Positions 1-9,921 of a DNA stretch of 64,000 bases are shown in pieces. Below the pieces are notes generated by a model. The model did no database searches and had not been told where the DNA came from. It saw nothing but the letters and a program-made list of their open reading frames with translations. This DNA is from Zygotorulaspora mrakii (lineage: Eukaryota > Ascomycota > Saccharomycetes > Saccharomycetales > Saccharomycetaceae). Each line of letters begins with the position of its first letter. Positions within the stretch are counted from its first letter, which is position 1. The stretch is taken from the NCBI RefSeq assembly GCF_013402915.1, contig NC_050719.1, positions 1,178,001-1,242,000 of the forward strand, read 5' to 3'. The translations under genes and the position numbers were made by a program.

Positions 1-1
1 C

Positions 2-1180
2 TTATAGTTGAATACAAGGCCTATCAGTAATGTCTTTTCCATACCATGCGGCCCATGATTTGAAGTACTTTTTATGTAGATATGTGTTAGGATCTTCATA
101 GTGGAACATCGCTTTCATCGAGCTGTCAATAGAGTAAAAACCAATTGATATACATAGCTTTCTAGAAACCACTGGTGCAATCTCCAATATCTCACCAAAT
201 TCTGAGAAATCCCTTTTGATTTCAACAACGTCGAATTTATCTAACAGGGAATCTTTTGACGCGTCGTTGTTTTTAGCTTTGGCATTTGATGGAAGGTACT
301 TTTTAAGAACTAAGCAACGGCATATACCTAAAATGTCCTCACATGAAGAGTCTGTTAGCAGTGCAGAATCCATTTCTGTATTTTTTGACCACTGAGGGGT
401 CATATGAAAACCATTGATTTTGAATAAATTGGTACGTCCATAACTCATGAATGACAGAGCTGCTTCCCTGGTGAGAAAACTGACTTCCAATTCTGTAAGC
501 TTATTATTTGATCCATCTCTATATTCTTTGATACTTGCTAGTGGTCCACCACAGATTTGGGACAGAACACTTGCAATTCCTGTATTATCTGGGATGTTGG
601 AGAAAACAATGGAATTTCCTTGTTCTGTACTGACACCAGACTCATATTCACTGGAACTCGTCGTTACGAAATTTTTCCCTTCTATCATGAGCGGAGTACC
701 ACTCTCGTCTTTGAATGAATCAGGTATCCTGTGAAGACCCGCGTTTGCTTCTAAATCAAAATCAAAATTTCTTTCCTTTAAACTCAATAAACAGCCTCTA
801 GTTTCATAATCCAATTTGAACATATCCTGCATTTTATCTTGTGCCTGTCTTCTCTTTGTCCTGCTCAAACTTGGAGGAGGGGGTTCCATAATAGTGTATC
901 GAACTCCATTCCGGGAGCCAGTTCTCTCAACAATCTGATATTTATTTGCGTGCCTAGAGCTGTCGTTCTTAGTTTGTTTTCCGGACCCTGATAAATAACT
1001 TCTTGCAAACCTGCGGAATCCGAATACTTCATGCTTTCCTTCCTCCGTCATACTTGAGGAGAAAAGAGAAGAAAGCGATGAGACTCTAGATTTAGATTTG
1101 CTATCACAGGACTCTTCTAGTTTTCTGTTGGTATCCAAGAGCATACGTACATTAATATCTTTCTTCCTTTGACTTGCCAT
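2..1180 (-). CDS. SSP2: Sporulation-specific protein Ssp2, RRM-containing
   Basis: The 392-residue product resembles Ssp2, which in S. cerevisiae is made in mid-sporulation, binds and activates the meiotic MAP kinase Smk1 and is needed for outer spore wall assembly. The first half is basic and serine-rich and probably disordered. An RRM-like fold follows at about residues 190-265, and a second conserved segment at about 285-385 ends in the characteristic WYGKDITDRPCIQL tail. The gene starts at an ATG at 1178-1180 and ends with TAA at 2-4, so it is complete at the window edge. Its neighbour PUS7 (YOR243C) on the same strand matches the S. cerevisiae order YOR242C-YOR243C and supports the call. 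A core middle-sporulation element lies about 200 bp upstream. The main alternative is another RRM protein, which the order argues against. Confidence 0.87.
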   Translation of the reverse strand: MASQRKKDINVRMLLDTNRKLEESCDSKSKSRVSSLSSLFSSSMTEEGKHEVFGFRRFARSYLSGSGKQTKNDSSRHANKYQIVERTGSRNGVRYTIMEPPPPSLSRTKRRQAQDKMQDMFKLDYETRGCLLSLKERNFDFDLEANAGLHRIPDSFKDESGTPLMIEGKNFVTTSSSEYESGVSTEQGNSIVFSNIPDNTGIASVLSQICGGPLASIKEYRDGSNNKLTELEVSFLTREAALSFMSYGRTNLFKINGFHMTPQWSKNTEMDSALLTDSSCEDILGICRCLVLKKYLPSNAKAKNNDASKDSLLDKFDVVEIKRDFSEFGEILEIAPVVSRKLCISIGFYSIDSSMKAMFHYEDPNTYLHKKYFKSWAAWYGKDITDRPCIQL

Positions 1181-1548
1181 TGTTTGTACTGGACAATTTT
1201 TAGTGTATTATAGTTTTATTGTTTTTTTATTTGTAAAATTGTTATAGTTTCAGCTCCAAGCAAATGTTCTATATTGTCAAAAATGAAAGTGTTGCCTTAT
1301 AACAGACGAGCATATCAAAAGTTATAAGCTTACAATATTGTAAAATATATATAATTTACAAATAACGTCAAGTAGTTTTGTGTAAATCCCATAATGATGT
1401 GCGACGCGATTTGTCCGAAATATAAAGAAACTGTCCGGTCAAATTCTTACCATAGAATGGCACAATTACAATTTAGAGGTGTCTGAACAACGAACATGTC
1501 AGACATGGTGAAGGGACTATAGTTCTAATGGAGTTCATACAGCCCAGT
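1181..1548. other. SSP2 promoter / PUS7 downstream spacer
   Basis: This AT-rich spacer lies between two minus-strand genes. It should hold the SSP2 promoter and the PUS7 3' end. The only recognisable motif is a middle-sporulation element core at 1376-1382. I see no RNA gene and no credible small ORF. Confidence 0.6.
1376..1382 (-). promoter_or_regulatory. Core MSE (Ndt80-type) upstream of SSP2
   Basis: The plus strand reads TTTTGTG, so the minus strand reads CACAAAA. This matches the CRCAAAW core of the middle-sporulation element bound by Ndt80. It lies about 195 bp before the SSP2 ATG. The flanking G of the full consensus is missing, and a 7-bp match alone is weak evidence. The spore-specific function of SSP2 raises its plausibility. 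Confidence 0.4.
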
Positions 1549-3621
1549 TTATTCGTCTTTCAGAGGTACTTTGTCATTAATTTGAATATTTTGAACTCTT
1601 ACATCGCACATATCACCACGACGAGATGTTTCGAGTTTCATCAGTTCACGAAGTGCCATTGTTGCATACGAAGATACTCCTAATTGAAATTTCAATATAA
1701 CAGCTGTATTTTCGCCACCTTTATCCGGTACATACCTCTCCAATTTGTCCTTGAAAAATTTTTGACAGTTTTCCTTTGCTACTTTGTTGTTTAGTATTTC
1801 AAAATCCGTGTTCACCAGTTGTTGGGTTGGACTGGTGTATTTAGTTATTTTGTACTCTAGACCTTGAGGTTTTTGTAATATATTTCTGTAGGAGCCTGCA
1901 AGGGAGAATTCGCGAACTTTTCTCTTCATATTGAATGGATCCATCCCATCTTTTGCCATGATATCTATGTATATTTGCTTGATAATTTCATTTGATGGAT
2001 ATATAACGTCAAACCCGGGGGTCGGCAAAACTACGTCATCAACGCTATATTTCCCTGAATCTATGTCTTCCTTTGTAAGCGGTCTGGCACGGACAAACTT
2101 TGCATCACGTAAATCTTCGTCGAAATCATCCTCCTCGCCAACTTCTTCATTTTTATTATCGACGGTATCATTTTCAATGATCACTAAGTCACCTTCCATC
2201 AATTTCATACCAAACAATTCAATTCTTTTACTTGTAACGTAGTTCCAAACAAAACTCTGATAAGCGTGCACATACATTGTTCTGAGGTTTCTTGGAATTT
2301 TCATTACAGCTGCATAGTAAGCGTTAGATGAATAACCATTTTCTCCCTTTCTCTGAGCTGATAGGGAATGAAGAATTGCATTCTCAGCAACACACTGTCT
2401 GGGCATGCTTTTCAGGGCAAGGGCTGGATCTTTGGTTTTCGCCCAGACTTTCCTACCTTCCTTTGATTTGGGCAAAACGTTTACCTGATCAGACAAAATC
2501 AACTCGCAAGCTTTCTCCCAGTTTTCAAGCAATAGCTCTTTACCCACTGTGTGTGTGGAAATGCTGAAAGTCCCAAATCTTTGCATGCCAAAATAGTTAA
2601 CAAACCCATTTTTCGCCAGAGAAGCAGTGCCTTTTTCCAATATTGATTTTAAAGACTCCTGCGTATTTGCATTCAATTTTACATCTCTGATCACGATCAC
2701 AAATTCATTGCCTTTTAAATCACCAAGATTCAAGCTTTTGTCTTCAAATTTAAACCCCCCCATCACTATTCCTCTTAATGTCCTATTGAGAGCATTGATT
2801 CTATCAACACCAACCCGGGAAACACACAACCTTTGACATGTCACTGCTCTGCGATCTTTTGTTCCAGCAAATCTAATGACACGACTTGGCATTCTCAAGA
2901 ACTTTGTAAGAGTATTCACCGCATCCATAGTATCTTTGTTTTCTTTATATAATGTGAAATGAAGGAAGTCCTTTGTCGGCCCATAGCCCCAATTTTCAAC
3001 ACCATTGGCGTCTTTGTTTTGCTCCACCCAATCTTCTCTACTAACTCTAGAATTCTTACCTCTTCTAGCAATCTTAAAAGTGTTACGTTCAGTGGTAACA
3101 GATTCCAATTCATTGTTAAAAGCTGTACGCAAAAGTTGATGTAATTTAGCCCTTTCAGATTTTTCTTCGATTGATTTACTGGTTTCCATCCTCTGAGCAT
3201 TATAATAAACATTTTCAATCTTTTCTAAATCTGCTTCAGAAAGCAACCCAAGCAATTCCTTTTTCATTTCTGCGTCTATCTTGAAGTCTTGTCTCCTTTT
3301 CTCTTCGTCATCATTCTTAGCGGTTTTCTCTTCCTTTGAGGGCTTCTGTTTCTTGGGCATCTTGAAACCTTTGTCAGTCAAATGAACCACATTTCCCTCA
3401 TTATCGATTTCATTAACCAAGAAATCAGTGAACCTCTGCTTAATCTGACCAGAAAATCCTGGTATTTCTGAAGACAAAAAATGCGTTATTCCAACATCTT
3501 CCTCATGAATTCCATCATCCTCGATAATTGCCACCTCATCGTTCTTTGGTCTTTTGCTGTCAGTCTCTAGACATGCTTCCTCGTCCAAATTTCTCTTAAT
3601 TGCGGTATTTGAGTCACTCAT
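1549..3621 (-). CDS. PUS7: Pseudouridine synthase Pus7 (TruD family)
   Basis: Pus7 isomerises uridine to pseudouridine in U2 snRNA (U35), 5S rRNA, several tRNAs and mRNAs. The 690-residue product has the TruD-family catalytic motif FAGTKDRRAV, with the nucleophilic aspartate at residue 256, the same number I recall for the S. cerevisiae enzyme. The MQRFG motif and an acidic insertion (EENDTVDNKNEEVGEEDDFDED region) are also present. The first 110 residues are charged and carry a KRPKND-type basic patch that may be a nuclear localisation signal. The ATG is at 3619-3621. PUS7 is divergent from PRP46, and the shared promoter holds perfect PAC and RRPE boxes, consistent with membership of the ribosome-biogenesis regulon. 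Confidence 0.97.
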   Translation of the reverse strand: MSDSNTAIKRNLDEEACLETDSKRPKNDEVAIIEDDGIHEEDVGITHFLSSEIPGFSGQIKQRFTDFLVNEIDNEGNVVHLTDKGFKMPKKQKPSKEEKTAKNDDEEKRRQDFKIDAEMKKELLGLLSEADLEKIENVYYNAQRMETSKSIEEKSERAKLHQLLRTAFNNELESVTTERNTFKIARRGKNSRVSREDWVEQNKDANGVENWGYGPTKDFLHFTLYKENKDTMDAVNTLTKFLRMPSRVIRFAGTKDRRAVTCQRLCVSRVGVDRINALNRTLRGIVMGGFKFEDKSLNLGDLKGNEFVIVIRDVKLNANTQESLKSILEKGTASLAKNGFVNYFGMQRFGTFSISTHTVGKELLLENWEKACELILSDQVNVLPKSKEGRKVWAKTKDPALALKSMPRQCVAENAILHSLSAQRKGENGYSSNAYYAAVMKIPRNLRTMYVHAYQSFVWNYVTSKRIELFGMKLMEGDLVIIENDTVDNKNEEVGEEDDFDEDLRDAKFVRARPLTKEDIDSGKYSVDDVVLPTPGFDVIYPSNEIIKQIYIDIMAKDGMDPFNMKRKVREFSLAGSYRNILQKPQGLEYKITKYTSPTQQLVNTDFEILNNKVAKENCQKFFKDKLERYVPDKGGENTAVILKFQLGVSSYATMALRELMKLETSRRGDMCDVRVQNIQINDKVPLKDE

Positions 3622-3670
3622 TTTGGTCGCAAATGGTTGTTCGATTCATCAATAGTGCTACTTTTAAGAT

Positions 3671-3680
3671 GCGATGAGCT
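3671..3680 (+). promoter_or_regulatory. PAC box between PUS7 and PRP46
   Basis: GCGATGAGCT is an exact match to the PAC element (bound by Dot6/Tod6 in S. cerevisiae) found before ribosome-biogenesis genes. It lies 50 bp from the PUS7 ATG and about 180 bp from the PRP46 ATG, so PUS7 is the likelier target. Confidence 0.8.
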
Positions 3681-3708
3681 TCAAATTTAACTTTTTTCAA
3701 AGGGCGTC

Positions 3709-3718
3709 TGAAAAATTT
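3709..3718 (+). promoter_or_regulatory. RRPE box between PUS7 and PRP46
   Basis: TGAAAAATTT is an exact match to the ribosomal RNA processing element (Stb3 site). It sits 28 bp from the PAC box. The PAC-RRPE pairing at this distance is typical of the yeast ribosome-biogenesis regulon. Confidence 0.8.
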
Positions 3719-3858
3719 CAAACTAAAGGCTTTTTCGAAGGGCTAAGCAGTGGAAACTAGAAGAATCATCACAAACGGTATGTGTTCATCAATAAATTCA
3801 GATTGCTTCACCACTCATCAGGGTACTATCACCATCCATTGCACCGCTGCAGCTAGAA

Positions 3859-5163
3859 ATGACAGATGATCTCCTGCATAATATTAAGAACATGGCAGAT
3901 AAGACATATGTGTCTTGCCGATGGAACCAACAGTTTGGCCACATGAAGGAACTGCCACAGTATCTGGAAGATGTCGTGAACGACCGCAGGACGGTTCTGG
4001 AACGCTATGACGATTATAAAAGAGACGCTGCAACTAGCGATTCAATCACAAAACAACTGGTCAAGGTAAATCCTGAAAATAGTGGTAACGGGTCCGTTGT
4101 TTCAAAAATATACGGCCCTGAGCAAATCAATCACTCTATTTTGGCGAGACATGAACAGCTGGCGTCACAGGTGCCTGCATGGCATTCGCCCTGGGAACTT
4201 CTGAGAGTTATACATGGTCATATTGGATGGGTACGGTGTGTTAAGATGGAACCAGTAGACAACGAGTGGTTCGCCACCGGCAGCAATGATACTACAATCA
4301 AGGTTTGGGACCTAGCCTCAGGAAAATTGAAAATAACACTAGCAGGACATGTAATGAGCGTCAGGGATCTGGCTATTTCCGACAGATTTCCGTACTTGTT
4401 TTCCGCGAGTGAAGATAAAACTGTAAAATGCTGGGATTTGGAGAAAAATCAAGCAATTAGAGATTATCATGGCCACCTTTCTGGTGTACACACGGTGGAT
4501 CTACACCCAACACTGGACCTTGTTGTCACAGCTGGTCGTGATAGCGTCGTCAGACTGTGGGACATACGAACAAGGGGACCGGTGATGACACTGGCAGGAC
4601 ACAAGGGCCCAATAAACAAATTGCGCTGTATTCCAGTAGATCCTCAAGTTGTCAGTTGCTCTACCGATGCTACATTGCGACTTTGGGATATATCTACCGG
4701 TAAGACTATCAAGACTCTGACACATCACAAACGTTCAATAAGGGATGTTTCACTGCACCCAACAGAATTTTCAATGGTATCTGCATGCACCAACGACGTA
4801 AGATCCTGGAAACTTCCAGAAGGTTCACTTCTTACAAATTTTGAGTCCACGGGAACTGGTATTATTAACTCACTTAGCGTGAACGCAGATGACGTTTTGT
4901 TTGCTGGTAGCGATAACGGTACACTTTCGTTTTACGACTACAAGTCAGGCCATAAGTACCAATCATTCCTAACACAAGAAGCCCCAGGCTCCCTAGAAAG
5001 CGAAAGGGGCATTCTTACGAGCACATTTGATATGACCGGACAACGGCTAATCACTGGTGAAACAGACAAAAGCATAAAGCTATGGAAACAGAAGGAAGAT
5101 GCTACGCCAGAAACAGATCCGGGACTGCCCTGGAATCCAGACCTGTCATCACAGAGACTTTAA
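3859..5163 (+). CDS. PRP46: Splicing factor Prp46 (PLRG1), WD40 protein of the NineTeen complex
   Basis: Prp46 is a core component of the Prp19-associated complex and of the activated spliceosome. The 434-residue protein has a helical N-terminal segment of about 110 residues followed by seven WD40 repeats. The first begins at [10 protein letters not shown], and a strongly conserved run includes [18 protein letters not shown] and [15 protein letters not shown]. These are diagnostic of the PLRG1/Prp46 family rather than of LIS1/Pac1, which has a LisH domain that is absent here. The gene starts at ATG 3859. Its place next to PUS7 and RRD2 fits S. cerevisiae YPL151C-YPL152W interleaved with YOR243-244. 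Confidence 0.95.
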   Translation: MTDDLLHNIKNMADKTYVSCRWNQQFGHMKELPQYLEDVVNDRRTVLERYDDYKRDAATSDSITKQLVKVNPENSGNGSVVSKIYGPEQINHSILARHEQLASQVPAWHSPWELLRVIHGHIGWVRCVKMEPVDNEWFATGSNDTTIKVWDLASGKLKITLAGHVMSVRDLAISDRFPYLFSASEDKTVKCWDLEKNQAIRDYHGHLSGVHTVDLHPTLDLVVTAGRDSVVRLWDIRTRGPVMTLAGHKGPINKLRCIPVDPQVVSCSTDATLRLWDISTGKTIKTLTHHKRSIRDVSLHPTEFSMVSACTNDVRSWKLPEGSLLTNFESTGTGIINSLSVNADDVLFAGSDNGTLSFYDYKSGHKYQSFLTQEAPGSLESERGILTSTFDMTGQRLITGETDKSIKLWKQKEDATPETDPGLPWNPDLSSQRL

Positions 5164-5370
5164 TCGGTAAAACGTGCTACTCTTGAGGCCATCGATGCGG
5201 GAGACACTCTTCTCATCATGTTTCACGACATGCTATTTCTCGTATTCCTCTCAGTGTTCAAGTGATTGATACCTTCAAACGCCCTTCCTAGCCGATGATG
5301 ATGGCATATTGAAAGAGGAAAGGAAATTGTGGACAAACGGCGAGTCGGTAATTCTCAAAATAATTATACA

Positions 5371-6705
5371 ATGAGTCCAGACGAGCAGAAAGAACCTGGA
5401 ATACCCAAAAAGATATCTGACGTAGAAGAGATCATCATACGATGTGAATGTTATGTTGAAAAGGACGGCGAAGACCGACTGGCTGAAATACTATCCATAA
5501 ACTCAAGGAGGTCTCCACCACGATTTTACGTGCACTATGTGGATTTCAACAAGCGTTTGGACGAGTGGATCACAGCTAATCGAATAAATCTCGAGAAGGA
5601 CGTGATATTTCCAAGTCCTAAAACGGTAGATGAAGATGCCAATAAACAAAAAAAAAAGAAGAAGAAAGCCTCAGTCGAACCCTCGACGCTTGACAGCCAG
5701 GATAGCAAGCAAAATACACCAGAATCTGCAGATGTTATGGACTTGGATAACTTGAACGTACAAGGGTTGAAAGATGAAGAGCTGTCTCGCGAGGACGAAA
5801 TCAAAAAGTTAAGAACGTCTGGATCAATGACACAAAATCCTCATGAGGTTGCTCGTGTGAGAAATATAAACCGTATTATTATGGGGAAATATCAGATCGA
5901 GCCTTGGTATTTTTCTCCATACCCCATAGAACTCACCGATGAAGATATAGTGTATATTGATGATTTCACTTTACAATATTTTGGATCTAAAAAGCAGTAT
6001 GAGCGTTATAGAAAAAAATGCACGCTGCGACACCCTCCAGGCAATGAAATCTACCGGGATGACTATGTTTCTTTTTTTGAGATTGATGGGAGGAAGCAGA
6101 GAACGTGGTGCAGAAATCTTTGTTTACTATCAAAATTATTCCTGGATCACAAAACGTTATATTATGATGTAGATCCTTTTTTGTTTTATTGCATGACCAA
6201 AAGAGATGAACTGGGTCATCACCTCGTTGGCTACTTTTCTAAGGAAAAAGAATCTGCTGATGGATATAATGTTGCTTGTATATTGACGCTACCACAATAT
6301 CAGAGAATGGGATTTGGTAAGCTGCTAATAGAGTTTTCTTACGAACTTTCAAAAAGGGAAGGTAAAGTCGGTTCACCTGAAAAACCACTTTCTGATTTAG
6401 GTTTGCTTTCTTACAGAGCTTATTGGGCTGATACATTGATTACAATATTGGTTAATCATGGCCGAGAAATTACAATCGATGAGATAAGTTCCATGACATC
6501 GATGACAACGACAGATGTTTTACATACAGCAAAAACTTTGAATATTCTTAGATACTATAAAGGGCAGCATATAATCTTCCTAAATGAAGATGTCATGAAA
6601 AGATACGATCTACTGATGTCTAAAAAACGCAACAGGATCACTCCCGATAATCTAATTTGGAGGCCTCCCGTATTTACGGCATCACAATTAAGATTTGCTT
6701 GGTGA
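5371..6705 (+). CDS. ESA1: Histone acetyltransferase Esa1 (MYST family, NuA4 catalytic subunit)
   Basis: Esa1 acetylates histone H4 and H2A as the catalytic subunit of NuA4 and piccolo-NuA4. The open frame extends upstream through a GTG, but the first ATG, at 5371, gives MSPDEQKEPG, which aligns with the S. cerevisiae start and yields 444 residues (445 there). A Tudor-knot/chromo-barrel domain lies at about residues 23-75, followed by a poly-lysine run near 93-99. The MYST domain follows, with the acetyl-CoA loop QYQRMGFGKLL, the active-site cysteine in NVACILTLP (about residue 303) and the general-base glutamate in GSPEKPLSD (about residue 337). The gene is convergent with RRD2, with only 53 bp between stop codons. 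Confidence 0.97.
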   Translation: MSPDEQKEPGIPKKISDVEEIIIRCECYVEKDGEDRLAEILSINSRRSPPRFYVHYVDFNKRLDEWITANRINLEKDVIFPSPKTVDEDANKQKKKKKKASVEPSTLDSQDSKQNTPESADVMDLDNLNVQGLKDEELSREDEIKKLRTSGSMTQNPHEVARVRNINRIIMGKYQIEPWYFSPYPIELTDEDIVYIDDFTLQYFGSKKQYERYRKKCTLRHPPGNEIYRDDYVSFFEIDGRKQRTWCRNLCLLSKLFLDHKTLYYDVDPFLFYCMTKRDELGHHLVGYFSKEKESADGYNVACILTLPQYQRMGFGKLLIEFSYELSKREGKVGSPEKPLSDLGLLSYRAYWADTLITILVNHGREITIDEISSMTSMTTTDVLHTAKTLNILRYYKGQHIIFLNEDVMKRYDLLMSKKRNRITPDNLIWRPPVFTASQLRFAW

Positions 6706-6758
6706 AATTTTAATTTCCTCATATATGTCTATAAAGATGCTACTTGGTATATAACAGT

Positions 6759-7838
6759 TTAATCAAACGGGATTGGTTTATGATTTTTCTTATTCATTTG
6801 AGTTGCGGCAATAGCACTTGGAACCTTTATACCACAACAATCGCCCCATGTGTTGATCCGAGAATGGTCGTGTACGTGACAACAATCTACTCCCTCGTCG
6901 TCGTCATGTGAGTGGTCCCTGAGGGGTGATACACCCTCTGGACAAGGCAAAAACTCTCCGAAAAGGAAATGCTGCATGATAGGCAATTTCCCCAGTACTT
7001 CAGCCTCATACATTTTAACCATTCCTCCTGCGACCTTTGCCCATCTTCTGACACCGCTGATATCATCTAGCATAGGCGAATGCCATCTTAAGGATGCAAC
7101 GGTCTTGACCGAGTTTATGAATGCAATGCATCCAAAATATAAATACTTATCTTGAAACATTTCGACAACTTCGCCATTATGAATGGACGTCGGTTTTAAA
7201 TGTGGATGCGTGGACAACTGAAATGCACCGAATAAAAATGGCAAGAAATGATAATCATCTAGGCCCCAAACTCCGTGTGACCCTGCCGGCTCTAACCAAT
7301 ATGTCGTCTCTATCAGTCTCATAATATCAAGGTATGTAATGAAAACTTTCAACACCATGTTCCTGGCATCCCTTTCGAGTTGGAATATATTGCATTTAAG
7401 AAGACCATACAAGAAACATAAAAAGTTCAACTCATGACCAGAACCGTAATCTATTCTTCTTTCATTACCCCATGACTCCGTCAAGTAAGCAGACAATTCA
7501 GTAACCTGATCTTGTGAAAGGGAGGGAAATGTATCAGAAATGGTGGAAGTCGATGATTCCGAGACGTCATGATAAAAATCCCTAAATTCAACTTTTCCAA
7601 ATCTTGATGAATTAGCATCTTGCGTGACAGGATTTTTCTTGACCAGTTCACGTATTCGATTCAAAATCTTAACAACTGATTTTATTGACTCACTTATAGG
7701 CTCTTTGTAATCCGTATTTTCATGACCCTTAACAGCTTCTGCCAGGCTCGTTAAAAAATCAACCAGTTTATGTCTCGTTTCAGAGTTTTCCCACAACAAG
7801 ATATCGTCCTTTGTTAGAAGTCGTTTCTCAGGAATCAT
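6759..7838 (-). CDS. RRD2: PP2A activator / peptidyl-prolyl isomerase Rrd2 (PTPA family)
   Basis: PTPA-family proteins activate PP2A-type phosphatases and have proline isomerase activity. The 359-residue product shows family hallmarks including ESWGNERRIDYGSGHELNF, WGLDDYHFLPFLFGA and the conserved VRRWAKVAGGMVKMYEAEVL stretch. Budding yeast has two paralogues, RRD1 and RRD2. The length (358 in S. cerevisiae Rrd2) and the order PRP46-RRD2-RAD53 (YPL151C-152W-153C) favour RRD2. The His/Asp/Cys-rich C-terminal segment (HDDDEGVDCCHVHDHSR) could bind metal, but no function is known to me. The ATG is at 7836-7838. Confidence 0.94.
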   Translation of the reverse strand: MIPEKRLLTKDDILLWENSETRHKLVDFLTSLAEAVKGHENTDYKEPISESIKSVVKILNRIRELVKKNPVTQDANSSRFGKVEFRDFYHDVSESSTSTISDTFPSLSQDQVTELSAYLTESWGNERRIDYGSGHELNFLCFLYGLLKCNIFQLERDARNMVLKVFITYLDIMRLIETTYWLEPAGSHGVWGLDDYHFLPFLFGAFQLSTHPHLKPTSIHNGEVVEMFQDKYLYFGCIAFINSVKTVASLRWHSPMLDDISGVRRWAKVAGGMVKMYEAEVLGKLPIMQHFLFGEFLPCPEGVSPLRDHSHDDDEGVDCCHVHDHSRINTWGDCCGIKVPSAIAATQMNKKNHKPIPFD

Positions 7839-8069
7839 AGCAGAATATTAAAGGTTGTAGCTCTCCGTTAAAGCTAATGATTCTCTCTCAAAATAACTTT
7901 TACAGACTACTTTTCTCGGCTCCTAGATATTTATGAAAAGGTCAAATAAAGGTAGCTGGATGGAACATAGACAAATAAATTAATTAAAGACAAAGTTAGA
8001 CAAAGTCAAATTTCATATATATATTTTTAAGATCTGGTGACGTTTTCTTTTGTACAACAATGGAATGAT

Positions 8070-9419
8070 TCAACCAACTATATTTATTTCTTTATCGGAA
8101 TAGCCAAATCTATCTCTATTATCGTAATAGAGTTTCTTGAGTTCCTGCATATAGCGCTGATGGTAGTAATCCAATTCTTCTTCACTAGGATTGGGTATTT
8201 TTTCTTTTACAAATATTGGTTTTCCAATCACGACATTTATTGCTCTTCTGTAAGGGAGAAAACCAAAATCATAGTTAAACATCCCACGGGCGTAGAAAAG
8301 TGGTACGGTGAAGCCATAATTTTGTTTGAGCCATAACTGGACTTTCCTCGAGAAAGAGTCTTCACTTGTCTGTACAATATTATAGAGGTCCGTCTCGCCA
8401 AACGCGAATACAGGCGTCAGACAAACGTTACCAGCCTCCAACGCTAATCTTATGAAACCCTTACGTCTGTTAAGAATAAGATCAACATGGCCAATAGAAC
8501 TAGCAAGTGATTCTCTGGCTCCGCCAACCACGATGCAAATTGAGTTGTCTTTTTCCAAAACTTTTAGTGTATTTTTTTTTGAAACTGCACTTATACCAAG
8601 TGCCATTAAGTAATCTCTATAAAGGGGAACATGGAATTGCGTCACTAATGTCATCAAGGAGACCGGTATACCTGGGAAGATTTGAGACCAACGACGGCCT
8701 TCTGTTCCAAATACACCGAAGGAACCAATCGCCCCGATACCATGAGGATGGTAGCCAAATATATAACGAGGCCCCGTTACTTCAAATTCACTATTCTTAG
8801 AGCTATATCGAAATATGCCCAGCATTTTCTTCCATCGCGAGTTTTTTTTGCCCTCCAATTCCTTGGATGATGCAGACTTTCTTGTGAAAGTCGGTTGAAG
8901 ATCTGCTGTCTTATGCAGGGCTATTGGAAAGTAATCGCACAAATAACTCCAAATGGACAGAGATCTGAACCAATCAGACCTTCTGTAGACCACTCCGCCA
9001 TTGCCTGGTGCCCTATCAAACATGTAATATATGAAGTAAGGTACCGATAAAAACCATAATAGTGGGTTGGACAACGCATATATGGCAATCACTGGTAGAA
9101 AAACGAAAGCTGAAAGATGCCATGCTATCATAGCTGTTTGAAACCGTCTTTTGAACGGTGTATGCAGTGAGCTCCACGACCTGTCGCTACCTTCACTATT
9201 AATTCCATTTAAACTGTTGCTACGCTCGCCATCCCCGTTCAACGATGAGCTACGCGCATCGCTTATCTGATTCTCGAACTCTTTTTTGATTGCATTCCAT
9301 GCATCCCATCCCTTCTTGTCGTGTTCGGAAAATGCCCTATCTCCTGCTTCCTCTTGAGCAGTCGCATCCCGCGAGCCAGTCGTGACCCTTCGATGTAACT
9401 CCTGTGAGTCTTCGATCAT
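8070..9419 (-). CDS. DGA1: Diacylglycerol O-acyltransferase Dga1 (DGAT2 family)
   Basis: Dga1 makes triacylglycerol from diacylglycerol and acyl-CoA at the ER and lipid droplets. The 449-residue product has the DGAT2 signature FGYHPHG (HPHG at residues 224-227) and the later conserved block RRKGFIRLALEAG with PVFAFGE. A hydrophobic hairpin lies at about residues 97-130. The N-terminal region is hydrophilic and somewhat longer than in S. cerevisiae (418 residues in total), and is rich in Ser, Asn and Gly. The ATG is at 9417-9419. Neighbours match YOR245C beside ESA1 (YOR244W). Confidence 0.96.
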   Translation of the reverse strand: MIEDSQELHRRVTTGSRDATAQEEAGDRAFSEHDKKGWDAWNAIKKEFENQISDARSSSLNGDGERSNSLNGINSEGSDRSWSSLHTPFKRRFQTAMIAWHLSAFVFLPVIAIYALSNPLLWFLSVPYFIYYMFDRAPGNGGVVYRRSDWFRSLSIWSYLCDYFPIALHKTADLQPTFTRKSASSKELEGKKNSRWKKMLGIFRYSSKNSEFEVTGPRYIFGYHPHGIGAIGSFGVFGTEGRRWSQIFPGIPVSLMTLVTQFHVPLYRDYLMALGISAVSKKNTLKVLEKDNSICIVVGGARESLASSIGHVDLILNRRKGFIRLALEAGNVCLTPVFAFGETDLYNIVQTSEDSFSRKVQLWLKQNYGFTVPLFYARGMFNYDFGFLPYRRAINVVIGKPIFVKEKIPNPSEEELDYYHQRYMQELKKLYYDNRDRFGYSDKEINIVG

Positions 9420-9668
9420 CGCAGCCTCAAAAAGCGGTATCTGCCTTCTGGAGCTCTATTTCACCTAAGTCGCGCCAAATCCTGTTGCTATACCTCTTAT
9501 AAAGGCTACTCTTATCCGTATAATCCTTTTACACGGTTTGCGATAAACGCGCAGTACAATCTCCCTTTACACTACTTCTATCAGAGAAAACTGATCCTCG
9601 AGTCTGATCTGGTCTCTTCTTTAGCGACCTTAAACTTCCAATAGTTTTGTGGTACTGCTACTCTGGGG

Positions 9669-9709
9669 TTCTTCTACCGATGCTCACGTTTCTTCTACCT
9701 ATGCTCACG
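9669..9709. repeat. Two-copy 20-bp direct repeat
   Basis: TTCTTCTACCGATGCTCACG at 9669-9688 recurs at 9690-9709 with one mismatch, giving a 21-bp period. It lies between DGA1 and RAD53. The period of two helical turns would place two identical protein sites on the same face of the DNA, but I do not recognise the motif. Confidence 0.75.
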
Positions 9710-9921
9710 ATTCTGATTAACGGAAAGATTTTCACTTGAAAACATACAACTCCTCCACTTCCGCTTCCTCTCAGTTGTAAAAGCTCAGATTCAGATACGA
9801 TCGACTAAATCAAGCTTCAAATCCCAATTGATCTGCCAGTTTTTCCTTCCTGGTTGATTACCTCCACTTGTATATGGCAGGTCGAAAGCCTCAATGTTTA
9901 AAGGGCAGACATATTGGATTT

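Noticed and set aside
2..1180. First read as a Nup53/Asm4-type nucleoporin because of the RRM
   Set aside because: No FG repeats or membrane-binding tail; the C-terminus and the gene order fit Ssp2.
3635..3652. GTTCGATTC near 3640 resembles a tRNA B box
   Set aside because: No A box or cloverleaf arms at suitable distance; a tRNA cannot be folded here.
3859..5163. First read as PAC1/LIS1 because of the WD40 repeats
   Set aside because: No LisH domain, and the repeat sequences match Prp46/PLRG1; synteny also gives YPL151C.
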